A stretch of DNA of 64,000 nucleotides from Acidobacteriota bacterium (GTDB lineage Bacteria; Acidobacteriota; Vicinamibacteria; Vicinamibacterales; CAVVIG01): positions 1 through 64,000 of the forward strand of contig QHWB01000059.1 in assembly GCA_003222395.1 (NCBI GenBank), in the 5' to 3' direction. A model generated the notes under the pieces. The model did not search any database and was not told where the DNA came from. It saw only the letters and a program-made list of their open reading frames with translations. Each line of letters starts with the position of its first letter. Position 1 is the first letter of the stretch. Both the position numbers and the translations under genes were made by a program. This document shows, piece by piece, positions 1 to 7,854 of this stretch.

Positions 1-2
1 CG

Positions 3-197
3 ACGCCGAAGCGGCTGGCGAACGTGGAAGCGGCCATTGTCGGGAAGGCGCGCGACGAAGCGACGGCGGACATGGCGGGTCGAATGGCGGTCGAGGGGGC
101 GGTCACGCTGCGCTACAACGGCTACAAAGTGCCGCTGATGCGCAACCTGGTCAAACGAGCGATCCGAGGGTCGGAGGGTGGCACATGGACCTCTTAA
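3..197 (+). CDS. FAD-binding subunit of a molybdenum hydroxylase, C-terminal fragment
   Basis: This is the last 64 codons of a gene that begins outside the window. The fragment contains AAIVGKA, then LRYNGYKVPLMRNLVKRAI, a stretch typical of the C-terminal domain of the CO dehydrogenase/xanthine dehydrogenase medium (FAD) subunit, where the final helices pack against the flavin domain. It ends at TAA 195-197 and overlaps the next gene's ATG by 13 nt, so the two are translationally linked. The fragment is too short to predict a substrate. A second, complete hydroxylase lies at 9.0-12.8 kb on the other strand, so the region may hold two such enzymes. Confidence 0.72.
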   Translation, partial: TPKRLANVEAAIVGKARDEATADMAGRMAVEGAVTLRYNGYKVPLMRNLVKRAIRGSEGGTWTS

Positions 198-1042
198 CGT
201 GGGGACGCAGTCCGTGGGGTGAGTGGGTACTCACCCATGTTTCGTGGAATCTCTTCTGGGCGTCGCTGTACGCGGGGATTCTGTTCTTCCTCGCGCACGC
301 GAGCTACATGCTCTTCTCGGCGCACCGCAAACGACCCTCCGCGGAGACGGATCGGCTCGAGGCGGCGCGCAAGGATCTGCCCGAGAAGATCGAGCGGCAC
401 AACCTGACGGCGCGCCTCTTCCACTGGGTGATGGCCGCGTCGATGTTCGTGCTCCTCTTCACCGCGTTCCTGCCGATCGCGGGCGTCAGGTTTCCGTGGG
501 TGCAGTGGCACTGGATGGCGGGCCTCGTTCTGATTGCCGCCATCGCCTTCCACATCATCCATGCGTCCTTCTTCCTCGACTTCTGGTCGATCTGGGTCGG
601 CCCGAAGGACATCCCCGAGTTCAAAGCCGAAATTCTCCGCGAGTTCGGACACGACGTCCCCGGACCGAAGTCCGGCAAGTATCCGCTCGGCAACCGGCTA
701 TATCACCTCGCGATCGTCATCACCGGCCTCGCGGTGTCGATCAGCGGCGCGTTCATGCTCGTGCGGGTGCGGACGCCGTTGTTCGTCCGCAATCCGTACT
801 TGTTGCGCGATTTCACCTGGGGCGTGACCTACGTGACGCACGGCCTGGCCGGCACCGGCCTCGTCGGCCTGGTGATCGCGCACGTGTACTTCGCGGTGCG
901 GCCGGACAAGTGGTGGATCACGAAGTCGATGATCCTCGGCTGGATTACGCGGCGTCAGTACCTCGAGCATCACGAGCCGAGCCGCTGGGTGGTCGGTCGC
1001 CAGTCGTCGTCGTCCGCGGCAAAGCCGGCCGGCCAGGCGTGA
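185..1042 (+). CDS. Cytochrome b/b6-domain membrane protein
   Basis: A 285-aa integral membrane protein resembling the cytochrome b (gamma) subunits of formate dehydrogenase and thiosulfate reductase. Hydrophobic segments lie near residues 22-46, 79-100, 107-130, 172-195 and 218-240. Histidines H80 (in LFHWVM), H123 and H126, plus later ones in LYHLAIV and IAHVYF, are candidate haem ligands. The usual role is to pass electrons from a redox enzyme to or from the quinone pool at the membrane. It overlaps the preceding FAD-subunit gene and is itself overlapped (GTGA) by the next gene, so it is probably the membrane electron acceptor of a molybdenum hydroxylase. That pairing is inferred from gene order. 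Confidence 0.8.
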   Translation: MDLLTWGRSPWGEWVLTHVSWNLFWASLYAGILFFLAHASYMLFSAHRKRPSAETDRLEAARKDLPEKIERHNLTARLFHWVMAASMFVLLFTAFLPIAGVRFPWVQWHWMAGLVLIAAIAFHIIHASFFLDFWSIWVGPKDIPEFKAEILREFGHDVPGPKSGKYPLGNRLYHLAIVITGLAVSISGAFMLVRVRTPLFVRNPYLLRDFTWGVTYVTHGLAGTGLVGLVIAHVYFAVRPDKWWITKSMILGWITRRQYLEHHEPSRWVVGRQSSSSAAKPAGQA

Positions 1043-1473
1043 GCGATTCGTCCGGGGGCGCGACCTCGGGTCAGCACAGCGCGCGCGAACAGATCAAGGC
1101 GCGCTCGAACACGATCGAGGAGGCGTACGAGTTCTTCCTGGCGTACGCCTCCCAGGGCCTTCCTTCAGACGTCAACACCAGCCACCCCATTCGCGATCAT
1201 CTGCGGCGCGTCGACGAAGCGCTGACCGGCATCGGCGACTTCATGATGGAGTCCGCCAGGCGCCTCGGCGTTCAGAACGACGCGCCCTATCGCGCCTTCC
1301 TGGACGTCCTCGACCGCGACGCGCGCGATGCGCAGGCCGCGCTGCGGCTCGTGCTCGCGCAGCCGGCGATTGGATCGCAGATGATCGACAACCTCAACGC
1401 GTCGATCCATCTCCGGGCGCTGCTCACGGATCTCTTTTTGATTGATGAGATTCTGACTATTTCAGGCGAATAG
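1039..1473 (+). CDS. Hypothetical protein coupled to cytochrome b
   Basis: A 144-aa soluble, helix-rich protein of unknown function. GTG at 1039 overlaps the stop of the cytochrome b gene (GTGA), which favours this start. The N-terminal ~20 residues are Ser/Gly/Gln-rich; the rest is acidic and predicted helical, with no cysteine pair, no signal peptide and no motif I recognise. Its 3' end overlaps by 12 nt the end of the convergent desulfhydrase-like gene. The tight coupling suggests an accessory or assembly role for the upstream redox complex, but nothing in the sequence proves it. Confidence 0.68.
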   Translation: MSDSSGGATSGQHSAREQIKARSNTIEEAYEFFLAYASQGLPSDVNTSHPIRDHLRRVDEALTGIGDFMMESARRLGVQNDAPYRAFLDVLDRDARDAQAALRLVLAQPAIGSQMIDNLNASIHLRALLTDLFLIDEILTISGE

Positions 1474-2478
1474 CGCGACCTGCCCGCCGGTGTGCCAGAA
1501 CAGGATCGTCTGCCCTTCGACGAATCGCTGCTGGCGCACGTACGCGATCAGACCGGCCATCGCTTTTGCCGTGTAGGTTGGATCGAGGAAGAGCGCTTCG
1601 GTGCGCGCGGCGAGCTCGATCGCCTCGCGCGACGCGGCGGTCGAGATTCCGTAGCCCTCGCCGACGAATCGATCGTCGACCTCGATCGCGGTGCCGCGAC
1701 CGAGATCGGCAGGATCGAGGCGCAGCAAGTCGGCGACGCCGCTGACGATCGCGCGGATGTCGCCGTGCAGCGATGCCGTCGGCGCATCGGCGCTCACGCC
1801 GACGACGCGTGTCGGCAGGCCGAGCAGCCGACATCCGGCGATGAGACCCGCCTGCGTGCCTCCGGACGATGACGAATGGACGATGACGTCGGGCGGCGGC
1901 ATCTCATCGACGAGCTCGAGCATCGCCATGACGAATGCGAGCGCGCCAAGCGGCATCGACGCGCCGATCGGGATCGTGTACGGATGCCGACCGCCGGCGC
2001 GCAGCTGTTCGGCCAGCTCGTTCATCTTCGGCGCCCGCTCCTCGCGCGAGCCGACGTAGACGACCTCGGCGCCGAGCAGCGCGTCCAGCAGCGCGTTCGC
2101 CGTCGGCGCGGCCGGCGGCTCGCCGTTGGCCACGAGCACCGCGCGCATTCCCAGCTTCGCCGCGGCGGCGGCCGTCGCGCGCGCGTGATTCGATTGCACC
2201 CCTCCGGCGGTGATGAGCGTATCGGCGCCTTCCGCCTTCGCGTGCGCGGCGACGAACGCGAGCTTCCGCACCTTGTTCCCACCGAAGCCGAACGGGATCG
2301 CATCGTCTCGCTTCACGAGCAGACGTGGACCGCCCCCGAGCACGGCCGACAATCGCGGCAGCGGCTCGACGAGCGTTGACCGGGACACGAAGGGCAGCGA
2401 CGGAAAAGGTGCGAGCGCGGATCGCAGCTCGGCGGAGGTCAACGGTGGCGCATTGTATACTCGCTTCCCCGAACCCAA
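1462..2478 (-). CDS. PLP-dependent D-cysteine desulfhydrase/ACC deaminase family enzyme
   Basis: A 338-aa fold-type II PLP enzyme. The Schiff-base lysine is K69 in GGNKVRKL. QSNHA (95-99) and the Ser/Gly-rich SSSSGGTQAG loop (202-211) match the substrate and PLP-phosphate binding segments of D-cysteine desulfhydrase and 1-aminocyclopropane-1-carboxylate deaminase. D-cysteine breakdown to pyruvate, sulfide and ammonia is the likeliest activity; ACC deamination is the alternative. The ATG at 2478 lies back to back with the divergent MetF-like ATG and leaves no leader. A TTG about 12 codons downstream (LTSAELRS) could be the true start. Confidence 0.85.
   Translation of the reverse strand: MGSGKRVYNAPPLTSAELRSALAPFPSLPFVSRSTLVEPLPRLSAVLGGGPRLLVKRDDAIPFGFGGNKVRKLAFVAAHAKAEGADTLITAGGVQSNHARATAAAAAKLGMRAVLVANGEPPAAPTANALLDALLGAEVVYVGSREERAPKMNELAEQLRAGGRHPYTIPIGASMPLGALAFVMAMLELVDEMPPPDVIVHSSSSGGTQAGLIAGCRLLGLPTRVVGVSADAPTASLHGDIRAIVSGVADLLRLDPADLGRGTAIEVDDRFVGEGYGISTAASREAIELAARTEALFLDPTYTAKAMAGLIAYVRQQRFVEGQTILFWHTGGQVALFA
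2452..2461. promoter_or_regulatory. Possible shared -10 region of two divergent genes
   Basis: The palindromic core GTATAC reads as TATACT on the plus strand (2456-2461), 16 nt before the MetF-like ATG at 2478. On the minus strand it reads TATACA, inside the annotated start region of the desulfhydrase-like gene. No convincing -35 box is seen on either side. If it serves the minus gene, that gene must start at the downstream TTG. Confidence 0.3.
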
Positions 2479-3329
2479 TGGACCTCCTCACGGCACTTCG
2501 ATCAGGCGCGTCCGTGTTCGCTGCCGAGCTGCGGCCGCCGCGCGCGGAGCTCGCAGCGACTGAAGGGATCGATGCGTGGATCGATACGTATCACGCGGTC
2601 CGCCGGCTGACGCGGCAGGGCACGTTCGTCTTCCTCACCGACAACGCCGTCGGCGCGCAGGAGGAGGACAACCTGCGACACCTGGTCACCAATCTCGGAC
2701 ACGACGTGCCGCGCGAGCGGATCGTTCCTTTTCTGACCTCGAAGCACACGCTCGACTACTGTCTCTCGTACGCCGAACGCGCGCAGCAGCACGGATTCTC
2801 GGCGCTCGTCGTCCTCGGCGGCGACAAATCGGTTGGCATTCCGCGCTGCGTGGGGCATGCCTGGCAGCTGCGCCAGATGCTGCGGCAGCGCAGTCACACG
2901 ATCGCGCTCGGCGGCTGGGCGAACCCGCACGCCGATCCGGAGCGACAGATCGATTTCCTCGTCGATCCGGGCTTCAACGCGGAGTTCTATCTCACGCAGG
3001 TCGTCAGCCACTTCGACACGGACAAAGTCTCGCGTTTTCTGAGAGCGGCTGAACGGCGAGGCGTCACGCTTCCAGGGCTCTTCGGCGTGTTCTACTATCG
3101 CAGCGCGAATCGGCGGACGCTCGACGCGCTTCGCGAATTCCTGCCCGTGCCTGCCGAAGAGCTGGCGCGGGAGTTTGCGTCTGGAGCGACCGCTGAAGAT
3201 GTCTGCGCGCGCACGATCCGCACGCTGGTGGACGCCGGCGCGCGGCATTTCTATATAAGCAACCTCCCCGTCGCCCGCGCGCAGCAGGTACTCGCGAACA
3301 TCCTCGAAAAAGTGGGTGTGACGGCATGA
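2478..3329 (+). CDS. Methylenetetrahydrofolate reductase-like flavoprotein
   Basis: A 283-aa protein with the MetF TIM-barrel pattern: an early ELRPPR strand, LTDN, a central VVLGGDKS strand, IALGGWANPH, and EFYLTQVVSHF, equivalent to the FAD-contacting strand of MetF. MetF enzymes reduce 5,10-methylene-THF to 5-methyl-THF. This protein is shorter and more divergent than housekeeping MetF, so the substrate could differ. ATG 2478 was chosen because an upstream extension would run into the divergent gene. The stop overlaps the next ATG (ATGA at 3326). Confidence 0.72.
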   Translation: MDLLTALRSGASVFAAELRPPRAELAATEGIDAWIDTYHAVRRLTRQGTFVFLTDNAVGAQEEDNLRHLVTNLGHDVPRERIVPFLTSKHTLDYCLSYAERAQQHGFSALVVLGGDKSVGIPRCVGHAWQLRQMLRQRSHTIALGGWANPHADPERQIDFLVDPGFNAEFYLTQVVSHFDTDKVSRFLRAAERRGVTLPGLFGVFYYRSANRRTLDALREFLPVPAEELAREFASGATAEDVCARTIRTLVDAGARHFYISNLPVARAQQVLANILEKVGVTA

Positions 3330-4216
3330 GAAGTCTCATCGCGTTGTTCTTGACCGCCGCTCTCCAGACCCAGCAACAGACTCCACTTCAGCGTCTGCAG
3401 GCTTCGATCGAGCGGACGACGAAGAGCATCAACGCCACGTGGGGAATCTACGTCAAGTCGCTCGAGACGAGCGAAGAGATCGCGCTCGACGCCGACCGTC
3501 AGATGGAGACGATGAGCACCATCAAGATTCCGCTGATGGTGGAAGCCTTCGAGCAGATGAAGGCCGGGAAGTTCAGGCTGACCGACAAGTACACGTTCGC
3601 GCAAGCGGACTCGCAGCCCGGCACGGGCATCATCCAGCGGCTCGATCCCGGCGCCGCGCTCACGGTGAAGGACCTCATCACGCTGATGGTCATCGTCTCG
3701 GACAACACGGCAACCGAGGTGCTCTATCGGATGGTCGGCGGCATCGACGCGGTCAACCGGCGGATGGACGCGATGGGCCTGAAGAGCACGCGCGCGATGA
3801 GCCTGCCGACGACGTGGTTCGCGGCGCTGCGCGCCGCGCCGAGCTCCGAGCAGCTCTATCGGGAGGGGAAGCATCCGTTCGGTCTCTCGACGCCTCGCGA
3901 GATGGGCCGGCTGCTGGAGATGATGGAGCGCGGCACGCTCGTCGACAAGGCGTCATCGGACCTCATGCTGCAGATCATGCGCGGACAGCTCTATCGGACG
4001 CGCATCCCCCGCTACGTGACCGGTTATCGCGTCCCGCACAAGACCGGCGACTTCCTTCCGTTCGTCGGCGACGACGTCGGGATGCTCGAAGCCGACGGCC
4101 GGACGATCGTCGTCAGTATCTTCACGGGGAATCATTTCGGATCAGGCGAGGCGCTCGAGAACGCCATCGGCCTCGTCGCGAAGGAGGTTGCGGATTACTA
4201 TGCGTATCGTCATTGA
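3326..4216 (+). CDS. Exported class A beta-lactamase-like serine hydrolase
   Basis: A 296-aa protein with a short hydrophobic N-terminus (about residues 1-14) likely to direct export. It has the active-site SxxK tetrad S64-T-I-K67, the SDN loop at 125-127 and the KTG triad at 239-241, in the order and spacing of the class A beta-lactamase/DD-peptidase superfamily. I could not find an ExxLN motif where the deacylating Glu166 of true class A enzymes should be; the stretch reads LPTTWFAALRA. It may therefore be a peptidase or other serine hydrolase rather than a resistance enzyme. A second family member sits at 61516-62499. Confidence 0.82.
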   Translation: MRSLIALFLTAALQTQQQTPLQRLQASIERTTKSINATWGIYVKSLETSEEIALDADRQMETMSTIKIPLMVEAFEQMKAGKFRLTDKYTFAQADSQPGTGIIQRLDPGAALTVKDLITLMVIVSDNTATEVLYRMVGGIDAVNRRMDAMGLKSTRAMSLPTTWFAALRAAPSSEQLYREGKHPFGLSTPREMGRLLEMMERGTLVDKASSDLMLQIMRGQLYRTRIPRYVTGYRVPHKTGDFLPFVGDDVGMLEADGRTIVVSIFTGNHFGSGEALENAIGLVAKEVADYYAYRH

Positions 4217-4240
4217 CCCTGACCCTGCTACTCTGTAGAC

Positions 4241-5410
4241 ATGGCTGCGTACCTCGACGGCGTCCCGCTCTCCGGCATCATCCGCATCCGCGATCTGATG
4301 TTCACGGTCAAGGATCCATTTCGTCTGGATCAGGGCGACATCAGCTTCGATGCGCCCGACACGGTGAAGTCGGCGATGACGCGCGCGATCGCCGAGAACA
4401 AGACGCACTACGTGCCGACGACCGGCGTGCCGCGCCTTCGCGAGCTGATTGCGGCCAAGCTGCGCGACAAGAACCGCATTCCGGTGACCGACCCGGACGA
4501 CGTGCTCGTCACGACCGGCGGCATTCAAGGGCTGTACGTCGTCTGCCAGGCGATCCTCGAGCCGGCTGACGAGGTGCTCGTGCCCGATCCGGAGTGGCCG
4601 CCGGCGGCGGGTCATGTGCTGCTCGCGAAAGCGGTTCCGGTCGCGTGTCCGCTCTACGAGTCGAACGGGTGGCGATACGACCTCGACGAGCTCGAATCGA
4701 AGATCACCGCGAGGACGCGCGTGCTGTACCTGAACACGCCGCAGAATCCGACGGGCGGGGTGCTGACGCGAAGCGACGTCGAGCGGCTGGCCGAAATCGC
4801 GCGCGAGCACAACCTGTGGGTGATCTCGGACGAATCGTACGAGGATGTCATCTTCGACGGCGAGCACGTCAGCATCGCGTCGCTGCCGGGGATGTACGAG
4901 AGGACGATTCCGCTCTATACGTTCAGCAAGTCGTACGCGATGACGGGGCTGCGTCTCGGGTACGTCGCGATTCGCGACGCGGCAATCCGCGATCGCGCGA
5001 AGAAAGCGCTCTTCTACACCGCGAGCAACATTTCATCGGTCGTGCAGTACGGAGGCATAGGCGCGCTCGAAGGATCGCAGGAATGCATCGAGCAGTTCCG
5101 CACCGAGCTGCGCGCGCGGCGCGATCTCTTCTATCGCGGAATCCGCGAATATGCCGGCGAGGTCTTCTCGGGTGAGCCGCCTGCCGGCGCCTTCTACGCA
5201 TTCCTCCGCATCCGCGCGCAGGCCGGCGACCAATCGAGCTCGTGGCGCACGGCCGAGCATCTAATCAAGAACGGACGAATCGGCTGCGTGCCGGGCGTCG
5301 ACTTCGGCGCGCATGGCGAAGGATATCTGCGCTTCTGCTTTGCGCGCGAGCGACGCGAGCTGACCGGCGCGCTCGAATCGATGAAAACGCTGTTCGGCGT
5401 CCGCGTATGA
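4241..5410 (+). CDS. Class I/II pyridoxal-phosphate aminotransferase
   Basis: A 389-aa cytosolic fold-type I aminotransferase. PLP-binding landmarks are N169-P-T-G, D197, Y200, the Schiff-base lysine K230 in TFSKSYAMTG and R238. It belongs to the aspartate/aromatic aminotransferase superfamily; the amino donor cannot be read from sequence. It follows the serine hydrolase gene by 24 nt, so co-transcription from 2478 onward is likely. A second, different class I enzyme is at 18627-19841. Confidence 0.9.
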   Translation: MAAYLDGVPLSGIIRIRDLMFTVKDPFRLDQGDISFDAPDTVKSAMTRAIAENKTHYVPTTGVPRLRELIAAKLRDKNRIPVTDPDDVLVTTGGIQGLYVVCQAILEPADEVLVPDPEWPPAAGHVLLAKAVPVACPLYESNGWRYDLDELESKITARTRVLYLNTPQNPTGGVLTRSDVERLAEIAREHNLWVISDESYEDVIFDGEHVSIASLPGMYERTIPLYTFSKSYAMTGLRLGYVAIRDAAIRDRAKKALFYTASNISSVVQYGGIGALEGSQECIEQFRTELRARRDLFYRGIREYAGEVFSGEPPAGAFYAFLRIRAQAGDQSSSWRTAEHLIKNGRIGCVPGVDFGAHGEGYLRFCFARERRELTGALESMKTLFGVRV

Positions 5411-5420
5411 AACGTCGCTG

Positions 5421-5440
5421 AGGGCACAAAGGACACGAAG
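5421..5440 (+). repeat. Short CACAAAGGACACGAAG-type intergenic repeat
   Basis: In the 67-nt gap after the aminotransferase, GGGCACAAAGGACACGAAG is one arm of the CACAGAG/CACGAAG family that also appears at 14156, 16588, 26611 and 34355. Only one arm is visible here, so it does not form a strong hairpin. Confidence 0.5.
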
Positions 5441-5477
5441 AAGCCGCGTCGGCGCGCCGGTTGCACGTACGGCACGC

Positions 5478-6269
5478 ATGAGATCGGCAGCAAACGTCAA
5501 CGGTCATCCAATCCATCCGATGCTGGTCGCCTTTCCGGCAGCCTACCTCTTCGGCAGCGCATGCGTCGACCTGTTCGCGCGGGCGACCGGACGGCGGCGC
5601 TGGTTCCGGACGGCGTCGCACCTGAACGCGCTCGGCATCGCGTCGGCGCTCGCGGCCGCCATTCCGGGCCTGATCGACTACATGTTCGTCGTCCCGCCGA
5701 AAAGCTCGGCGAAGAACCGGGCGACCGACCACATGTTCGCGAACCTGTCTGCGCTCGCCATGTTTGCGCTCGCGCGCGTCGGGCGGCGCGAAGAGGATCA
5801 GCCTGCCGCACCGTGGGCGATGGCCGCCGAAGTCGCCGGTGTCGGACTGCTGACGACCGGCGGCTGGCTCGGCGGCACGCTCGTGTACCGCAATCAGATC
5901 GGCGTCGACCATCGCTATGCAAACGCCGGCAAATGGCGTGTCGAAGCGATCGCTGCGCCGGCGACGACGATCGACGCAGCCGCGGTTGGTGAGCTCGACG
6001 TCAACCAGATGAAGCTCGTGCGAGCCGGCAGCAAACGCATCGTGCTCGCGCGGACCGAACGCGGTCACGTCGCGTTCGACGACCGCTGCACGCACAAGGG
6101 CGGTCCGCTATCGGACGGGACGCTCGCGTGCGGCGTGGTGCAGTGCCCGTGGCACGGTTCGCAGTTCGGCGTCGCGAGCGGCGCCGTCGAGCAGGGTCCT
6201 GCGAAAGACGGGATTGAGACGTATCGCGTCGAGGAATGTGACGGACGCGTCTACATCACGCTCGGGTAG
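5478..6269 (+). CDS. DUF2231 membrane domain fused to a Rieske [2Fe-2S] domain
   Basis: A 263-aa two-domain protein. Residues 8-140 form a DUF2231-type membrane domain starting with NGHPIHPMLVAFP and holding about four hydrophobic segments. Residues 165-262 form a Rieske ferredoxin domain whose cluster ligands are C204-T-H206 and C223-P-W-H226. A membrane-anchored Rieske centre of this kind would carry one electron, perhaps to a partner oxygenase or respiratory component. No oxygenase is adjacent, so the partner is unknown. ATG 5478 places the DUF2231 motif at the N-terminus, as usual for that family. Confidence 0.85.
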   Translation: MRSAANVNGHPIHPMLVAFPAAYLFGSACVDLFARATGRRRWFRTASHLNALGIASALAAAIPGLIDYMFVVPPKSSAKNRATDHMFANLSALAMFALARVGRREEDQPAAPWAMAAEVAGVGLLTTGGWLGGTLVYRNQIGVDHRYANAGKWRVEAIAAPATTIDAAAVGELDVNQMKLVRAGSKRIVLARTERGHVAFDDRCTHKGGPLSDGTLACGVVQCPWHGSQFGVASGAVEQGPAKDGIETYRVEECDGRVYITLG

Positions 6270-6339
6270 GGGCGGACCGGCGTGTCCGCCCCGGGCCGGC
6301 AACGCGGGTCGCCGTGGGGCCGACACGTTGGTCGGCCCC
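6269..6339. terminator. Twin hairpins between convergent genes
   Basis: Two 9-bp GC-rich stem-loops lie end to end. Arms 6269-6277 and 6284-6292 form the first; arms 6316-6324 and 6331-6339 form the second, each with a 6-nt loop. They separate the Rieske gene (+) from the SDR gene (-) and probably act as a bidirectional terminator, although neither has a long T-run. A related TAGGGGCGGACC string occurs after the GAF-protein gene at 54185. Confidence 0.6.
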
Positions 6340-7079
6340 TACTTGATGTGGCGTCCTCCGTCGATGCGGATCGTTTCTCCGGTGATGAAATCGCTGTCGA
6401 GGAGCGCGATCACGCATTTGGCGATCTCGATCTCGCCGCCCCATCGACCCAGCGGCGTCGCGTCTTCGACCGCCTTCAGTTCATCGCCGGTGGTTCCGGG
6501 CGGCGCGAGGATGGGTCCCGGCGCGATGGCGTTGACGAGAATGTTGTCGGACGCGAGCTCCAGCGCGAGCGCCTCGGTCAGCGCGATGACGCCGGTCTTC
6601 GCCACGTAGTACGGCACGTAGCCGACGTATCGCGGCCGGCCGCTCTTCGCGATCCAGTCGCTGAAGTTGACGATGCGGCCGCCGCCCTGGCGGCGCATGT
6701 GCGGCGCCGCGGCGTGCGCGCAGAGGAATGCTGCGCGCAGATCGACGTCGATCACGGCGTTCCAGTCGGCCGCGGTGACCTCGGCGAACGGCCGCTGCAC
6801 GTATACGGACGCCATGTTGATCAGGATGTCGAGACGCCCGAGCGCCTCGACCGCTGATTCGACCAGCGCGGCGCACGCCCCGGGATCGGCGAGGTTGGTC
6901 TGAAAGATCTCCGCGCGACGGCCCGCCGATCGAACCTGTCCGGCCGCCTGCTCCGCTTCCGATTTCGATCGCGCGTAGGAGAACGCAACGTCGACGCCGC
7001 GTCCGGCGAGCTCGCGCGCGACGACCGCACCGATGCGCTTGCCGCCGGTGATCAGAGCAACTTTGTTCGAGAGATCCAC
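6339..7079 (-). CDS. SDR-family oxidoreductase, pteridine-reductase-like
   Basis: A 246-aa classical short-chain dehydrogenase. The nucleotide-binding loop TGGKRIG (11-17) has the TGxxKRIG form typical of pteridine reductases. N88 and S140 precede Y157-x-x-x-K161; the long gap between Ser and Tyr also fits that subgroup. NADPH is likely because of the Arg in the first loop. The start is GTG at 7079; no in-frame ATG was found nearby. It could reduce biopterin-like compounds, but other carbonyl substrates are possible. Confidence 0.82.
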   Translation of the reverse strand: MDLSNKVALITGGKRIGAVVARELAGRGVDVAFSYARSKSEAEQAAGQVRSAGRRAEIFQTNLADPGACAALVESAVEALGRLDILINMASVYVQRPFAEVTAADWNAVIDVDLRAAFLCAHAAAPHMRRQGGGRIVNFSDWIAKSGRPRYVGYVPYYVAKTGVIALTEALALELASDNILVNAIAPGPILAPPGTTGDELKAVEDATPLGRWGGEIEIAKCVIALLDSDFITGETIRIDGGRHIK

Positions 7080-7080
7080 G

Positions 7081-7140
7081 ATGGTCGAGTGGGTCGCGTA
7101 GGTCTGGTGGGTCGGGTGAGTCGCGTAGTACGTGACCTAC
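7081..7140. repeat. Degenerate GTGGGTC/GGGTGAGTC heptamer-like repeats
   Basis: The 73-nt gap between the SDR gene and the DUF1326 gene is filled by imperfect units such as GTGGGTCGCGTAG and GTGGGTCGGGTGAGTC. Flanking GTAGGTC (7098-7104) and GACCTAC (7134-7140) can pair. This is one of several unit-repeat boundaries in the window. Confidence 0.5.
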
Positions 7141-7152
7141 CTGACAAGAGCG

Positions 7153-7821
7153 TCAGTAAGTAAACGTACCGAAGAACGCCGACCGCTTGTTCGGGTCGCT
7201 CCACTTCGTGCCGAGTGACGAACCGGTGAAGAGATGCTGATCGGCGACGCCGACCGTCGCGCCCTCGACGGCGGCGAGCGGATGGAACCACAGCTGCGCG
7301 CCGCAGCTCGGGTCGTGCGTGAGGTGTTTGTTGACTTCGAGCGACACCTGACCCGCGCTCACCTGAATCTCGCTGCCGCGATCGGCGAACTGAATCGGCG
7401 CCGGCGTCACCTGAACGATCGTGCCGACGATCCCGTTCGACAGCTCGTTGGCCATCGCCACCAGCGCGAGCTGCTGGGCGGCGTTGGCGCGGTCGTCGAC
7501 GAACAGCGCCGACTTGACCGACGGCTTCTCGCCGCCCATCTCCGTCATGCCGAGATTGCGATCGCCCGAGACCGCGGCGACGACCGACAGGCCGTCGATT
7601 GACACGCCGTTGAAGCTGCCGCGATCCACTTTCCACGCGAGGACCGCCTGCTTCCCCATCGTCTCGGCTTCGCTGTTCATGATGCAGCCGCCGGTGAAGA
7701 CTTCGGCGGTGCGCGCTTCGACATACGCGCCGCTTACCGAGCGATGTCCACCGGGGCCGCCGGCAGCGAGCGGAGAGGCGGACAGGCCGAGGAGCGCCGC
7801 GGCAACAACTGCTCGTTTCAT
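7153..7821 (-). CDS. Secreted DUF1326-domain protein
   Basis: A 222-aa protein with an N-terminal signal peptide (about residues 1-20, ending in LAAG). The mature part begins SGAYVEARTAEVFTGGC, the characteristic opening of DUF1326 proteins. Residues with IDGLSVVAAV, SGDRNLG and two further cysteines follow. DUF1326 proteins have no assigned activity. A perfect TATAAT on the minus strand 20-25 nt upstream of the ATG supports independent transcription, divergent from the dehydrogenase gene. Confidence 0.82.
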   Translation of the reverse strand: MKRAVVAAALLGLSASPLAAGGPGGHRSVSGAYVEARTAEVFTGGCIMNSEAETMGKQAVLAWKVDRGSFNGVSIDGLSVVAAVSGDRNLGMTEMGGEKPSVKSALFVDDRANAAQQLALVAMANELSNGIVGTIVQVTPAPIQFADRGSEIQVSAGQVSLEVNKHLTHDPSCGAQLWFHPLAAVEGATVGVADQHLFTGSSLGTKWSDPNKRSAFFGTFTY

Positions 7822-7841
7822 AACAAGACCCTCGCAGTAGG

Positions 7842-7847
7842 ATTATA
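7842..7847 (-). promoter_or_regulatory. TATAAT -10 box for the DUF1326 gene
   Basis: TATAAT on the minus strand lies in the 33-nt divergent gap. The -35 position falls inside the opposing dehydrogenase gene and is poor (CAATCG). The plus-strand gene has no visible Shine-Dalgarno and may be leaderless. Confidence 0.4.
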
Positions 7848-7854
7848 GCCCTCT

